DNA of 64,000 nucleotides from assembly GCF_030817495.1 (NCBI RefSeq), contig NZ_JAUSZK010000001.1, positions 3,327,001-3,391,000 of the forward strand, written 5' to 3'. Source of the DNA: Streptomyces sp. V3I7 (GTDB lineage: Bacteria > Actinomycetota > Actinomycetes > Streptomycetales > Streptomycetaceae). The translations under genes and the position numbers were made by a program. Below the pieces are notes generated by a model, which worked only from the letters and a program-made list of their open reading frames with translations, was not told the origin of the DNA and did not search any database. Of the stretch, positions 44,907 through 54,275 are shown one piece after another. How positions within the stretch are numbered: the first letter of the stretch is position 1; each line of letters begins with the position of its first letter.

Positions 44907-44938
44907 GAATGGGCCAGCCCTCGCAGGCTGGCCCATTC
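44907..44938. terminator. Bidirectional terminator of trxBA and the GNAT gene
   Basis: A 13-bp perfect stem GAATGGGCCAGCC / GGCTGGCCCATTC with a six-base loop, between convergent genes. Confidence 0.9.
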
Positions 44939-44950
44939 GCATGAGAGGCG

Positions 44951-45568
44951 TCAGAGCGGGCGGAACGCCGGCTCCTTCTGTACGGCCCCCAGCAGCCGGT
45001 CCAGCGCCATCTCCACGTCTTCCTTCCAGGAGAGCGCCGTGCGCAGCTCCAGACGCAGTCGCGGGTACGTGGGGTGCGGTCGCACCGTCTTGAAGCCGAC
45101 GGCCAGCAGGTGGTCGGCAGGGAGCACGCAGGCAGGGTCCTTCCAGCGGGCGTCGCCGAAGGCCTCGACCGCCTTGAAGCCTCGCCTCAGCAGATCCTTG
45201 GCGACCGTCTGGACCATCACCCGCCCCAGGCCCTGCCCCTGGTAGCCCGGCATGATGAACGAGGTGATCAGCTGCACCGCGTCCGGCGAGACGGGGCTCG
45301 TGGGAAACGCCGTGGAACGCGGGACGTAGGCGGGAGGAGCGTAGAGCACGAAGCCCACGGGAACGTCGTCCACGTAGACCACCCGGCCGCAGGAGCCCCA
45401 GTCGAGCAGGACCGCGGAGATCCAGGCCTCCTTCTCCGCGGAGGCCCTGCCTTCCCTTACTGCCGCCTCCCCGCTGACCGGGTCAAGCTCCCAGAAGACG
45501 CACGAGCGACAACGCTTGGGAAGGTCCTGAAGGTTGTCCAGCGTGAGCGGTACGAGCCGACGGCCCAT
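44951..45568 (-). CDS. GNAT-family N-acetyltransferase
   Basis: 205 residues from ATG 45568. The N-terminal MGRRLVPLTLDNLQDLPKRC and CVFWELDPVSG are family-like. The acetyl-CoA loop is QLITSFIMPGYQGQGLGRVM, and it is followed by KDLLRRGFKAVEAFGDARW. It stands between trxA and parB, as a GNAT-like gene does in several actinomycetes. Its substrate is unknown. The much longer open frame that continues upstream to 46561 runs antisense-phase through parB and is not real. Confidence 0.85.
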   Translation of the reverse strand: MGRRLVPLTLDNLQDLPKRCRSCVFWELDPVSGEAAVREGRASAEKEAWISAVLLDWGSCGRVVYVDDVPVGFVLYAPPAYVPRSTAFPTSPVSPDAVQLITSFIMPGYQGQGLGRVMVQTVAKDLLRRGFKAVEAFGDARWKDPACVLPADHLLAVGFKTVRPHPTYPRLRLELRTALSWKEDVEMALDRLLGAVQKEPAFRPL

Positions 45569-45885
45569 GAAAGCTGTTCCTCGCTTCCTTCGCCCGCAGC
45601 AGCACGAGCGGCTGTCAGGGCGCTCCGTTCCCTGAGCAGGCTGCCGACGAAGCCGCCGACCACGCCCAGTCCCAGGCTCGCACGCGCCAGTCCAGTGCGG
45701 CTCACCGATCGCATGGCCCCCGCCTCCCCCTCCGAGGTGCTGCCAGGTGGATACGCCATACCCGAACGCATCGTATCCACGATGCGATTCCATCGATACC
45801 GCCTGAAAGCCAAAGAGCGGACCGTGTTCCGGTACACACCGGACACGATCCGCTCTCTGACCCAGCCGGGTGGGATCACCGAGGC
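45569..45885. other. Gap between parB and the GNAT gene
   Basis: 317 bp. It contains an imperfect but long hairpin at 45813-45855 (AGAGCGGA...TCCGCTCT arms) that probably ends the parAB transcript. There is also a CGCATCG-N6-CGATGCG inverted repeat at 45767-45786, possibly part of the GNAT promoter. A 140-codon open frame here has no family resemblance. Confidence 0.6.
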
Positions 45886-46983
45886 TCAGTCCTCCGCTTC
45901 CTCCTCGAAAGCGTCGTCGTGCAGGCCCGCCTGGAAGACCTTCCCCTCGCCCGGGGCAAGCGTCCCGAGGATGCGGTCGAGGTCTTCCATCGAGGCGAAC
46001 TCGACGGTGATCTTGCCCTTCTTCAGGCCGAGGTCGACCTTCACCCGCGTTTCGAAGCGGTCCGACAGACGGCTCGCGAGATCGTTCAGCGCCGGGGAGA
46101 CCCGGGCGCCGGCACGCGGCCCCTTGGGCCGCTGCGAGGTCTGCGGACGCGAGCCCATCAGGGTCACGATCTCCTCGACCGCCCGCACCGAGAGCCCCTC
46201 GGCCACGATCCGGTGAGCAAGCCGATCCTGCTCCTCCGAGTCCTCGACGGAGAGCAGCGCCCGGGCATGCCCCGCGGAGAGAACCCCGGCGGCCACCCGC
46301 CGCTGGACCGACGGCGAGAGCTTCAGCAGACGCAGGGTGTTGGAGACCTGCGGACGGGAGCGTCCGATACGGTCCGCCAGCTGGTCGTGCGTGCAGTTGA
46401 AGTCCTTGAGCAGCTGGTCGTAGGCGGCTGCCTCTTCCAGCGGATTCAGCTGTGCACGGTGCAGGTTCTCCAGGAGCGCGTCCAGGAGCAGCTTCTCGTC
46501 GTCCGTGGCACGCACGATCGCCGGGATCGCTTCGAGACCGGCCTCGCGGCAGGCACGCCACCGCCGCTCACCCATGATGAGCTCGTAGCGGCCAGCACCC
46601 AGCTGCCGCACGACGACGGGCTGGAGAAGGCCGACCTCCTGGATGGAGGTGACCAGCTCCTGCAGCGCGTCCTCGTCGAAGACCTCACGCGGCTGGCGCG
46701 AGTTCGGCGTGATGGAGTCGAGGGGAAGCTCGGCGAAGTGGGCACCCAGGGGCGCCGCGGGCGCCTCGGCCCCACGTGTCGACACCTCCTCGGTTTCATG
46801 TGAAACAGGCGGCAGCGTGGCCACCTTCGCCGCGGCCACCCCGCGGTCGGTCGTCAGCACCGGCGCTCCCGAGGACGCGGACACCGCGCCCCCCACCGCG
46901 GCCGAAGCCGGGTTCTTCTCGGTTGGGGCTGCAGGGATCAACGCGCCGAGACCACGACCCAAACCCCTCCGTCGATCGCTCAC
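45886..46983 (-). CDS. parB: Chromosome partitioning protein ParB
   Basis: 365 residues from GTG 46983. The start RRGLGRGLGALIP is typical for ParB. The CTPase/N-domain has ITPNSRQPREVFDEDALQEL and the arginine box LIMGERRWRACREAG near residue 136. The helix-turn-helix is DQLADRIGRSRPQVSNTLRLL near residues 195-220. A C-terminal dimerisation domain includes VKVDLGLKKGKITVEF. ParB loads on parS and spreads. The start overlaps the parA stop (GTGA). A one-mismatch parS lies inside its own coding sequence. Confidence 0.98.
   Translation of the reverse strand: MSDRRRGLGRGLGALIPAAPTEKNPASAAVGGAVSASSGAPVLTTDRGVAAAKVATLPPVSHETEEVSTRGAEAPAAPLGAHFAELPLDSITPNSRQPREVFDEDALQELVTSIQEVGLLQPVVVRQLGAGRYELIMGERRWRACREAGLEAIPAIVRATDDEKLLLDALLENLHRAQLNPLEEAAAYDQLLKDFNCTHDQLADRIGRSRPQVSNTLRLLKLSPSVQRRVAAGVLSAGHARALLSVEDSEEQDRLAHRIVAEGLSVRAVEEIVTLMGSRPQTSQRPKGPRAGARVSPALNDLASRLSDRFETRVKVDLGLKKGKITVEFASMEDLDRILGTLAPGEGKVFQAGLHDDAFEEEAED
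46793..46806. other. parS-like site in parB, one mismatch
   Basis: GTTTCATGTGAAAC, inside the parB N-terminal coding region. Confidence 0.7.
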
Positions 46984-48116
46984 TGAATCCCCTCCACCGT
47001 GCTCGGGTTGCTCTGGGCGCCGATGTGACTCTGTGTCGGGTCATAGCTGACGCCGACACCCCTCAGCGCGATTTCTCGTGCCGCCTCAAGATAGGAGAGG
47101 GCACCACTCGATCCTGGATCGTAGGTCAGCACCGTCTGCCCGTAACTCGGGGCCTCCGAGATACGGACCGAGCGGGGAATGCTCGTCCGCAGTACCTCTT
47201 CACCGAAGTGACTGCGCACCTCTTCCGCGACCTGTGAGGCGAGACGCGTCCGGCCGTCGTACATGGTGAGCAGGATGGTCGACACGTGCAGGGCGGGGTT
47301 GAGGTGCCCGCGTACCAGGTCGACGTTGCGGAGCAACTGCCCCAGGCCCTCCAGTGCGTAGTACTCGCACTGGATCGGGATGAGGACCTCGGCTCCGGCC
47401 ACCATCGCATTGACCGTCAGCAGGCCGAGCGACGGCGGGCAGTCGATGAGGATGTAGTCCAGCGGCTGCTCGTACGCCTGGATCGCTCGCTGAAGTCGGC
47501 TCTCCCGGGCCACCAGTGACACCAGCTCGATCTCCGCACCGGCGAGATCGATCGTGGCGGGAGCACAGAAGAGGCCCTCGACATCCGGGACCGGCTGCAC
47601 GACGTCGGAGAGGGGCTTGCTGTCGACCAACACGTCATAGATGGATGGAACTTCGGCGTGGTGGTCGATTCCCAGAGCCGTGGAGGCGTTGCCCTGCGGG
47701 TCGAGGTCGATCACCAGGACACGGCCGCCGTGCAGCGCCAGCGACGCGGCGAGGTTGACGGTCGTCGTCGTCTTGCCGACACCGCCCTTCTGGTTGGCAA
47801 CCACGACGACGCGGGTCTGCTCGGGCCGGGGCAGGCCTTCGCCGGCGCGGCCCAGCGCCTCGACCGCCAGTTGGGCAGCACGACCGATGGGAGTGTCGTC
47901 CATCGGAGGCGGTGTTTCACGTGAAACATCCGCCCCCATCGACTCGGTACGGGGACCGGGGACCGGATCGGTCATCGGTCCCGCGATGTTGGCGTCGGAC
48001 CGCAAGGATTCACTCTCCTCGACTTCAGGCTCGCAATGAACAGAGCCTCCCATGCCTTCGGGGTGATGAACCAGTGAGGCCTGACGTTCTGTGGAGAAAT
48101 CCACCTCTGTGGACAT
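46980..48116 (-). CDS. parA: Chromosome partitioning ATPase ParA
   Basis: The ATPase core carries the deviant Walker A KGGVGKTTT in VVVANQKGGVGKTTTTVNLA (near residue 110). DLDPQGNASTALGIDH and the Walker B ILIDCPPSLGLLTVNAM follow. A ~100-residue acidic N-terminal extension precedes it. I choose ATG 48116 because GGAGAGG lies eight bases before it, giving 378 residues; ATGs at 48053 and 47975 are alternatives. ParA forms filaments in sporulating aerial hyphae and positions ParB-parS complexes. A perfect parS at 47914 is encoded as VSRET in the extension. Confidence 0.95.
   Translation of the reverse strand: MSTEVDFSTERQASLVHHPEGMGGSVHCEPEVEESESLRSDANIAGPMTDPVPGPRTESMGADVSRETPPPMDDTPIGRAAQLAVEALGRAGEGLPRPEQTRVVVVANQKGGVGKTTTTVNLAASLALHGGRVLVIDLDPQGNASTALGIDHHAEVPSIYDVLVDSKPLSDVVQPVPDVEGLFCAPATIDLAGAEIELVSLVARESRLQRAIQAYEQPLDYILIDCPPSLGLLTVNAMVAGAEVLIPIQCEYYALEGLGQLLRNVDLVRGHLNPALHVSTILLTMYDGRTRLASQVAEEVRSHFGEEVLRTSIPRSVRISEAPSYGQTVLTYDPGSSGALSYLEAAREIALRGVGVSYDPTQSHIGAQSNPSTVEGIQ
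47914..47927. other. parS site inside parA
   Basis: A perfect GTTTCACGTGAAAC, read as Val-Ser-Arg-Glu-Thr in the ParA N-terminal extension. Confidence 0.95.
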
Positions 48117-48211
48117 CTCTGTCACCTCTCCGAGTGAACCGAGAGGCTTACGCTCGCGGGGTTCGGCCGCAGCGCGGCCGCGACTGATGATGCCGTGCAA
48201 CAGTGAGCGAC

Positions 48212-48225
48212 GTTTCACGTGAAAC
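48212..48225. other. parS site upstream of parA
   Basis: A perfect GTTTCACGTGAAAC in the 256-bp gap between rsmG and parA. It is close enough to the parAB promoter region for ParB binding to affect it. Confidence 0.95.
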
Positions 48226-48324
48226 ACGATGCCGAGCGTCACCAGTCGGATTCACGCGACACTCCGACGCACACCGACAGGGCAGCTTGTGGAGTACTGC
48301 TCGACCGTGGCGCGGCCGGCACGA

Positions 48325-48359
48325 CGAAGGGCGGACCAGCAACGCCGATCCGCCCTTCG
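48325..48359 (-). terminator. Hairpin terminator after rsmG
   Basis: An 11-bp stem CGAAGGGCGGA / TCCGCCCTTCG with a 13-base loop, starting 14 bp past the rsmG stop. Confidence 0.8.
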
Positions 48360-48372
48360 CTCTTCTGCGTTC

Positions 48373-49089
48373 TCAGCGACGCCGACGCACCCGGCCCGCC
48401 CGTGCTGCCTTGGCCCGCTTGGCCGCGAAGCGCACACCGCCCGGACTCTCGCCGACCTCGACGCGTACGACCGTGGACAACGGGTCCACCACGCCCTCGC
48501 CGACATGCAGGATCGACGTCGACTCGGCTCCGAGCTTGCTCAGGGCCGTGCCCGCCGCCTTCAGCTCCTCCTCGGCCGTGTCGCCCTTGAGGGCGAGCAT
48601 CTCGCCGTAGGGACGCAGCAGGGGGATGCCCCACGCGGCCAGTCGGTCCAGGGGAGCCACCGCACGGGCGGTCACCACGTGCACCGGCTGGAGCTTGCCG
48701 AGGACCTCCTCGGCCCGGCCGCGGACGACCGTCACATGGTCCAGGCCCAGGAGCTCGACGACCTCGGTGAGGAAGTTCGTACGCCGCAGCAGCGGCTCCA
48801 GGAGCGTGATCTTCAGATCGTCCCGGACGAGCGCCAGTGGAATGCCCGGCAGGCCCGCACCCGAGCCGACGTCGCACACCGTCACCCCCTCGGGGACGAC
48901 CTCGGACAGCACCGCACAGTTCAGCAGGTGCCTCTCCCACAGGCGGGGTACTTCCCGCGGGCCGATCAGACCACGCTGCACGCCCGCATCAGCGAGCAGC
49001 TCCGCATAGCGGACCGCATCGTCGAAGCGATCGCCAAACACTTCCCGCGCCTTGTCGGGCGCAGGGGGGAGCTCCGCTGCCTCCGTCAC
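48373..49089 (-). CDS. rsmG: 16S rRNA (guanine-N7) methyltransferase RsmG
   Basis: 238 residues from GTG 49089. The SAM-binding motif is VCDVGSGAGLPGIPLALV, followed by ITLLEPLLRRTNFLTEVV. Family block VVTARAVAPLDRLAAWGIPLL is present. The Arg/Lys-rich C-terminus ends RAGRVRRRR. It methylates G527 (E. coli numbering) of 16S rRNA; loss gives low-level streptomycin resistance and, in Streptomyces, antibiotic overproduction (established knowledge). The gene looks intact. It sits between parA and khpB/jag. Confidence 0.97.
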   Translation of the reverse strand: MTEAAELPPAPDKAREVFGDRFDDAVRYAELLADAGVQRGLIGPREVPRLWERHLLNCAVLSEVVPEGVTVCDVGSGAGLPGIPLALVRDDLKITLLEPLLRRTNFLTEVVELLGLDHVTVVRGRAEEVLGKLQPVHVVTARAVAPLDRLAAWGIPLLRPYGEMLALKGDTAEEELKAAGTALSKLGAESTSILHVGEGVVDPLSTVVRVEVGESPGGVRFAAKRAKAARAGRVRRRR

Positions 49090-49160
49090 GGGGACCGTCC
49101 TTCCGTACAGCGCCGACGCTCCGAGCGCCGACCACCAGAACTACCAGGCTGACAAAGTTC

Positions 49161-49187
49161 GGCCCCGTCTGCGCAACAGACGGGGCC
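49161..49187 (-). terminator. Hairpin terminator between jag and rsmG
   Basis: An 11-bp perfect stem GGCCCCGTCTG / CAGACGGGGCC with a five-base loop, 19 bp after the jag stop. Confidence 0.88.
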
Positions 49188-49205
49188 GGTAGATGTTGAG
49201 GCCGA

Positions 49206-49718
49206 TCAGGCAGGCAGCACGACGACGAACCGCTGCGGCTCCTCGCCCTCCGACTCGCTGCGCAGCCCCGCGGCCTTGACCGCGTCGTGCACGACCTTGC
49301 GCTCGAACGGGGACATCGGCTTGAGCTTGACCGACTCGCCGGTGCTGCGGACCTCGTCGGCGGCCTTGGTGCCCAGCTCCGAGAGCTCGGCGCGCTTCTG
49401 GGCCCGGTAGCCCGCGATGTCCAGCATCAGGCGGCTGCGGTCCCCGGTCTCCCGGTGCACGGCCAGACGCGTGAGTTCCTGGAGCGCCTCCAGCACCTCG
49501 CCGTCCCGGCCGACCAGCTTCTGCAGGTCGCGGCTGCCCGCGTCGCTGATGATCGACACGGCGGCGCGGTCGGCCTCGACATCCATGTCGATGTCGCCGT
49601 CGAGGTCGGCGATGTCCAGCAGACCCTCGAGGTAGTCCGCCGCGATCTCACCCTCCTGCTCCAGGCGGGTGAGGGTGTCTGCACCCTCGGCAGCGGCGGA
49701 GGTGGTGCCTTCCGTCAC
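49206..49718 (-). CDS. jag: Jag/KhpB-family RNA-binding protein
   Basis: 170 residues from GTG 49718. A KH domain (VSIISDAGSRDLQKLVGRDGEVLEAL in sequence, with the GRDG loop) is followed by an R3H domain (RSRLMLDIAGYRAQKRAEL) and a C-terminal MSPFERKVVHDAVKAAGL. The N-terminal Jag domain of firmicutes is missing, as is usual in actinomycetes. It binds RNA and lies directly downstream of yidC, 15 bp apart, in a conserved order. Confidence 0.93.
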   Translation of the reverse strand: MTEGTTSAAAEGADTLTRLEQEGEIAADYLEGLLDIADLDGDIDMDVEADRAAVSIISDAGSRDLQKLVGRDGEVLEALQELTRLAVHRETGDRSRLMLDIAGYRAQKRAELSELGTKAADEVRSTGESVKLKPMSPFERKVVHDAVKAAGLRSESEGEEPQRFVVVLPA

Positions 49719-49733
49719 GGGATGGGCTCCTTC

Positions 49734-51008
49734 TTACTTCTTGGACGGGGACTTCGGGCGCTGCGAGCCGCCCTTGCGCTGCCCGGACTGGGCCTTGCTG
49801 CGGGCACCGGCACCGGGCTTGGAAGCGGCCTTGGCGTCCTGCGGCTTGTCGGACTTCTCCAGCGACGGAGCCTCCGTGGACGACGCCTCGGCCTCATCCG
49901 CCGCCTTCGAGGCGGTGGACTGCCGCTGGGACTTCGTCTGGCGCTTGGGCTGCTGACGCTTGGGAGCGGCGGCCGTCACCGTGCCGTCTTCGGTCTGCGC
50001 CTCCGCGGCGACCTGCGCCTCGGCCTTCACCACAGCGCCGTCGGCCTGGGCCGCGAGGCCCGCCTTCGTCAGGCTGTTGATGAACTTGCGCTCGTTGTCG
50101 TTGCGGTCACGCCCCTTGGCGACGATCGCCTTGACGATGGCCTTCTGGCTGCGCCGGCGGATCTTGCCGTGCTGCGTGACGTGCTTGGTCAGGCGCTCCA
50201 GGTAGGCGCCCTGAGCCTTGGAACCCGGGGTCGGGTTGTTGTGGATGACGTACATCTGCTGGCCCATGGTCCACACGTTGGTGGTCAGCCAGTAGACGAG
50301 GACACCGACCGGGAAGTTGATACCGAAGACGGCGAACATGATCGGGAAGACGTACATCAGCATCTTCTGCTGCTGCATGAACGGCGTCTTCACCGTGGTG
50401 TCGACGTTCTTCGTCATCAGCTGGCGCTGCGTGTAGAACTGCGACGCCGACATCAGGATGATCATGACCGCGGTGACGATCCGGACGGCCGTCAGCGAAG
50501 CGCCGAGCGCCTCGACCGACGCGGCGCTCGACGTGAATTTCGCCGCGAGCGGAGCACCGAAGATGTGAGCCTTCTGCGCGCTCGCCAGCAGTGACTGGTC
50601 GATGACACCGATCGTCTTGTTCGACGCGATGCCGTTGAGCACGTGATACAGGGCGAAGAAGAACGGGGACTGCGCCAGGATGGGAAGGCACGAGGAGAGC
50701 GGGTTGGTACCCGACTCCTTGTACAGCTTCATCATCTCTTCGGACTGACGCTGCTTGTCGTTCTTGTAGCGCTCCTGGATCTTCTTCATCTCGGGCTGGA
50801 GCGTCTGCATGGCCCGGGTCGCCTTGATCTGCTTCACGAAGAGCGGGATCAGGCAGATGCGGATCAGGATCACCAGGGACACGATGGACAAGCCCCAGGC
50901 CCATCCCGTGTCAGGGCCGAAGATCTGCCCGTACACCGAGTGGAACTGGACGATGATCCAGGAAACAGGTGTCGTGATGAAGCTGAAGAAGCTGGCAATC
51001 GTGTCCAC
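49734..51008 (-). CDS. yidC: Membrane protein insertase YidC
   Basis: 424 residues from GTG 51008. The YidC core has five spans: [40 protein letters not shown] (with the conserved positive Arg), [20 protein letters not shown] and two later ones ending [19 protein letters not shown]. The charged loop [20 protein letters not shown] is diagnostic. A long Lys/Ala/Ser-rich C-terminal tail (~150 residues) probably helps ribosome binding. It inserts membrane proteins alone or with SecYEG. Confidence 0.97.
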   Translation of the reverse strand: MDTIASFFSFITTPVSWIIVQFHSVYGQIFGPDTGWAWGLSIVSLVILIRICLIPLFVKQIKATRAMQTLQPEMKKIQERYKNDKQRQSEEMMKLYKESGTNPLSSCLPILAQSPFFFALYHVLNGIASNKTIGVIDQSLLASAQKAHIFGAPLAAKFTSSAASVEALGASLTAVRIVTAVMIILMSASQFYTQRQLMTKNVDTTVKTPFMQQQKMLMYVFPIMFAVFGINFPVGVLVYWLTTNVWTMGQQMYVIHNNPTPGSKAQGAYLERLTKHVTQHGKIRRRSQKAIVKAIVAKGRDRNDNERKFINSLTKAGLAAQADGAVVKAEAQVAAEAQTEDGTVTAAAPKRQQPKRQTKSQRQSTASKAADEAEASSTEAPSLEKSDKPQDAKAASKPGAGARSKAQSGQRKGGSQRPKSPSKK

Positions 51009-51011
51009 TAA

Positions 51012-51377
51012 TCATGCTCCTTGGGCATGGGACGAGTTCTCTGCGGCCGGGCTCGAAGGAAGCTCGGAGTGAGGCTTCCTCTCAGTGGCCGGTTCGGCGG
51101 CGGAGGGCCCGCCCGTGCGAGCGCGCCAAGCGCTTCGCAGCATTTCGTGCCATCGAGGGCGCTTGCGGGGCGGAACATGGTCCACACCGCCCAGCGACCA
51201 CGGATTGCACCGCAGAATGCGCCAGGCCGTGAGTGCTGTTCCCTTGATGGCACCGTGCCGGTCGATGGCCGTGTAGCCGTAGTGGGAGCACGACGGGTAG
51301 TACTTGCACACCGGCCCGAGCAGTGGACTGATCGTCCACTGGTACAGCTTGATCAGAGCCAGTAGCGGGTACTTCAT
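51012..51377 (-). CDS. yidD: Membrane protein insertion efficiency factor YidD
   Basis: 121 residues. The family core is [31 protein letters not shown] (in two halves around GPVC), with three conserved cysteines, and [24 protein letters not shown]. The C-terminal ~40 residues are variable. YidD is a small amphipathic protein that assists insertion by YidC. It overlaps rnpA by four bases and ends three bases before yidC, so the genes are probably co-translated. Confidence 0.96.
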   Translation of the reverse strand: MKYPLLALIKLYQWTISPLLGPVCKYYPSCSHYGYTAIDRHGAIKGTALTAWRILRCNPWSLGGVDHVPPRKRPRWHEMLRSAWRARTGGPSAAEPATERKPHSELPSSPAAENSSHAQGA

Positions 51378-51745
51378 CGCGCGCCCCCTCCCAGTAGCCG
51401 TTGCAAGGCGGCGTCCAGGTCTTGGGCCAGCTGTGCGTAGTCGGCGTCACCCGCACCGGGCAGCGCTCGTACGACTACCAGGCTACCGGGGGCAAAAAGG
51501 GCGACTCGGTCACGCATCAGATGGCGAAGTCTGCGCTTCACTGCGTTGCGCACGACCGCACCACCCACTGCTTTGCTCACGACGAAACCCGCATGCGTCG
51601 GGGGAGCGCTCTCCCCAGGCGCATGCGGGTCCGTTGAACCGCTACGTAGGTGGACGACGAGGAGCGGGCGACCAGCCCGGCGACCTCGTCGTACCGCGGT
51701 CGCGAATTCCTCGCGCCGCCTCAGCCGGTTTTCGGTGGGCAGCAC
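51374..51745 (-). CDS. rnpA: Ribonuclease P protein component
   Basis: 123 residues from GTG 51745. It starts [21 protein letters not shown]. The RNR signature is [19 protein letters not shown], preceded by [11 protein letters not shown]. It supports RNase P RNA in maturing tRNA 5' ends. It lies 21 bp after rpmH in the standard order. Confidence 0.97.
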   Translation of the reverse strand: MLPTENRLRRREEFATAVRRGRRAGRPLLVVHLRSGSTDPHAPGESAPPTHAGFVVSKAVGGAVVRNAVKRRLRHLMRDRVALFAPGSLVVVRALPGAGDADYAQLAQDLDAALQRLLGGGAR

Positions 51746-51766
51746 GACGTCATGACCTGATCGGAA

Positions 51767-51904
51767 TCAGGCGGACAGGCTCGCGCGACCCTTGCCACGG
51801 CGGGCGGCGAGGATCGCGCGACCGGCACGGGTCCGCATACGCAGCCGGAAGCCGTGGGTCTTGGCGCGACGACGGTTGTTCGGCTGGAAGGTGCGCTTGC
51901 TCAC
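51767..51904 (-). CDS. rpmH: 50S ribosomal protein L34
   Basis: 45 residues, read directly from the minus strand from GTG 51904: [20 protein letters not shown], then [20 protein letters not shown] and SLSA before TGA at 51767-51769. The length and the highly basic composition are exactly those of L34. A TGGAG site precedes it. It is divergent from dnaA. Confidence 0.98.
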   Translation of the reverse strand: MSKRTFQPNNRRRAKTHGFRLRMRTRAGRAILAARRGKGRASLSA

Positions 51905-52278
51905 TCGGGGGCTCCAGAAAGTATCGGTAGTTGGCGGGGTGCCGTCCTGGCTGTCACCGTGCGCCCACGAGTAGCTCGCGTCACGCCCGTGTGCACCGCT
52001 TCCCGATCACCTTCAGCGATCTGTGCCCATCGGAGGCAGGCGGCAGCAGCCATCGACAACTCGACCTGGTTACGGTACGCGGGGCTACGCCATCCGGTCA
52101 AACCAGCTGCCCTTGGGGGACACTATCCACAGGCTGGGGACAACAACTTGAACCCTACCCGTCGCGCTGACTACCTTGGCTGAACCCCAATTCGTTCCCT
52201 TGTCCCCGCACCACCCGATTTACATCCCGACTTTCCCGCGAATCACACGTTCGTGGGACCTGTGAGAGAGCGTGCCCT
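51905..52278. promoter_or_regulatory. rpmH-dnaA divergent promoter region
   Basis: 374 bp without a gene. For rpmH a plausible promoter reads leftward: TTGACC at 52096-52101, 18 bases, then TACCGT at 52072-52077. A DnaA-box-like CTATCCACA at 52123-52131 lies just upstream and may serve autoregulation of dnaA. The dnaA promoter itself is not obvious. Confidence 0.5.
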
Positions 52279-54213
52279 GTGGCTGACGTACCTGCCGATC
52301 TTGCCGCAGTGTGGCCGCGAGTACTGGAGCAGCTCCTGGGCGAGGGGCGCGACCAGGGGGTCGAGGCGAAGGACGAGCACTGGATCCGGCGCTGCCAGCC
52401 GCTCGCGCTGGTCGCGGACACCGCCCTGCTCGCCGTACCGAACGAATTCGCGAAGAACGTGCTGGAGGGCCGGCTCGCCCCGGTCGTCAGCGAGACCCTG
52501 AGCCGTGAGTGCGGCCGTCCGATCCGGATCGCGATCACCGTGGACGAGTCCGCGGGCGCCCCGGCGGCCCCCGCCACTCCGGCCCCGCCCGCACCGGCGC
52601 CCTCGCACGGGCGGCCGGGCCCCGCGTCCCCGCAGTCGCGTTACGACGAGGACCGTCCCTCCGGACCCTACGAGGGCTACGGCCGCCACCGCGGTGAGCA
52701 GCCGTCGGGCGAACCGGCCGGCCGCGGCGACCAGCTCCCGACCGCGCGTCCCGCGTACCCCTCCGAGTACCAGCGCCCCGAGCCGGGCTCCTGGCCGCGG
52801 CCGGCGCAGGACGAGTACAGCTGGCAGCAGCCGCGGCTCGGCTTCCCCGAGCGCGACCCGTACGCCTCACCGTCGTCGAAGGACTCCTACGGATCGTCCG
52901 CGCGCGACTCGCGCGACTCCTACGGTGCGTCGCAGGACTCGTACGCCGCGCAGCAGGACTACCGCCCGCAGTCCATGGAGCGCCCGCCGTACGAGCAGCA
53001 GCGCGGCGAGTACGGGACGAGACGCGGCGACTACGACCAGCAGGGCCCCGCCCGTCGCGAGCTGCCCGACTCCTCGGCCGGCTCCGGCCAGGGCCACCGC
53101 GGCGGACCGGAGCGGCCGGCGTCCGGCGCTCCCGGTCCGCTGGCCGCGAAGCCCGCGCCGGCGACCGGCCCGGGTGAGCCGACCGCACGGCTGAACCCCA
53201 AGTACCTCTTCGACACGTTCGTCATCGGCGCCTCGAACCGGTTCGCGCACGCGGCCGCGGTCGCCGTCGCCGAGGCGCCCGCGAAGGCCTACAACCCCCT
53301 CTTCATCTATGGGGAATCAGGCCTCGGCAAGACCCACCTGCTGCACGCCATCGGGCACTACGCGCGCAGCCTCTACCCGGGCACGCGTGTGCGGTACGTG
53401 AGCTCGGAGGAGTTCACCAACGAGTTCATCAACTCGATCCGCGACGGCAAGGGCGACAGCTTCCGCAAGCGGTACCGCGAGATGGACATCCTGCTCGTCG
53501 ACGACATCCAGTTCCTGGCGGACAAGGAGTCGACGCAGGAGGAGTTCTTCCACACCTTCAACACGCTCCACAACGCCAACAAGCAGATCGTGCTCTCCAG
53601 CGACCGGCCGCCCAAGCAGCTGGTCACGCTGGAGGACCGGCTGCGTAACCGGTTCGAGTGGGGTCTGATCACCGATGTCCAGCCGCCCGAGCTGGAGACG
53701 CGCATCGCGATCCTCCGCAAGAAGGCGGTTCAGGAGCAGCTCAACGCCCCGCCGGAGGTGCTGGAGTTCATCGCCTCCCGGATCTCGCGCAACATCCGCG
53801 AGCTGGAGGGCGCGCTGATCCGTGTGACGGCCTTCGCGTCGCTCAACCGGCAGCCGGTGGACCTGGGGCTGACGGAGATCGTCCTCAAGGACCTGATCCC
53901 GGGCGGTGAGGACGCGGCGCCGGAGATTACCGCGACGGCCATCATGGCGGCGACGGCGGACTACTTCGGGCTGACCGTCGAGGACCTGTGCGGTACCTCG
54001 CGCGGCCGCGCCCTGGTGACGGCCCGCCAGATCGCCATGTACCTGTGCCGTGAGCTCACCGACCTCTCGCTGCCGAAGATCGGCGCGCAGTTCGGCGGCC
54101 GCGACCACACGACCGTCATGCACGCCGACCGCAAGATCCGCGCGCTGATGGCCGAGCGGCGCTCGATCTACAACCAGGTGACCGAGCTGACGAACCGCAT
54201 CAAGAACGGCTGA
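52279..54213 (+). CDS. dnaA: Chromosomal replication initiator DnaA
   Basis: 644 residues from GTG 52279. Domain I is [20 protein letters not shown] to the CGRPIRIAI strand. Domain II is a very long (~200-residue) Pro/Arg/Ser/Tyr/Gln-rich linker, the Streptomyces hallmark. Domain III starts [20 protein letters not shown]. It has Walker [13 protein letters not shown] (near residue 345), Walker [11 protein letters not shown] and sensor segment [12 protein letters not shown]. Domain IV has [20 protein letters not shown] and the signature [16 protein letters not shown]. It binds the boxes in oriC just downstream and opens the origin. Confidence 0.99.
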   Translation: MADVPADLAAVWPRVLEQLLGEGRDQGVEAKDEHWIRRCQPLALVADTALLAVPNEFAKNVLEGRLAPVVSETLSRECGRPIRIAITVDESAGAPAAPATPAPPAPAPSHGRPGPASPQSRYDEDRPSGPYEGYGRHRGEQPSGEPAGRGDQLPTARPAYPSEYQRPEPGSWPRPAQDEYSWQQPRLGFPERDPYASPSSKDSYGSSARDSRDSYGASQDSYAAQQDYRPQSMERPPYEQQRGEYGTRRGDYDQQGPARRELPDSSAGSGQGHRGGPERPASGAPGPLAAKPAPATGPGEPTARLNPKYLFDTFVIGASNRFAHAAAVAVAEAPAKAYNPLFIYGESGLGKTHLLHAIGHYARSLYPGTRVRYVSSEEFTNEFINSIRDGKGDSFRKRYREMDILLVDDIQFLADKESTQEEFFHTFNTLHNANKQIVLSSDRPPKQLVTLEDRLRNRFEWGLITDVQPPELETRIAILRKKAVQEQLNAPPEVLEFIASRISRNIRELEGALIRVTAFASLNRQPVDLGLTEIVLKDLIPGGEDAAPEITATAIMAATADYFGLTVEDLCGTSRGRALVTARQIAMYLCRELTDLSLPKIGAQFGGRDHTTVMHADRKIRALMAERRSIYNQVTELTNRIKNG

Positions 54214-54231
54214 CGACCGCCGCTGTACGGC

Positions 54232-54275
54232 GCGAAGGGCGCCTCCGGGAGCGAGATCCCGGAGGCGCCCTTCGC
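54232..54275 (+). terminator. Strong terminator after dnaA
   Basis: A 19-bp perfect stem (GCGAAGGGCGCCTCCGGGA, 54232-54250, with its complement at 54257-54275) and a six-base loop. It starts 18 bp after the stop and shields oriC from dnaA transcription. Confidence 0.93.

Noticed and set aside
45457..45879. 140-codon frame between parB and the GNAT gene with a hydrophobic stretch
   Set aside because: It overlaps the GNAT start in another frame, has no family match I recognise, and runs through a terminator-like hairpin.
44951..46561. 536-codon open frame on the minus strand extending the GNAT gene upstream into parB
   Set aside because: Only the last 205 codons show GNAT features; the rest lies out of frame over parB, which is unmistakable.
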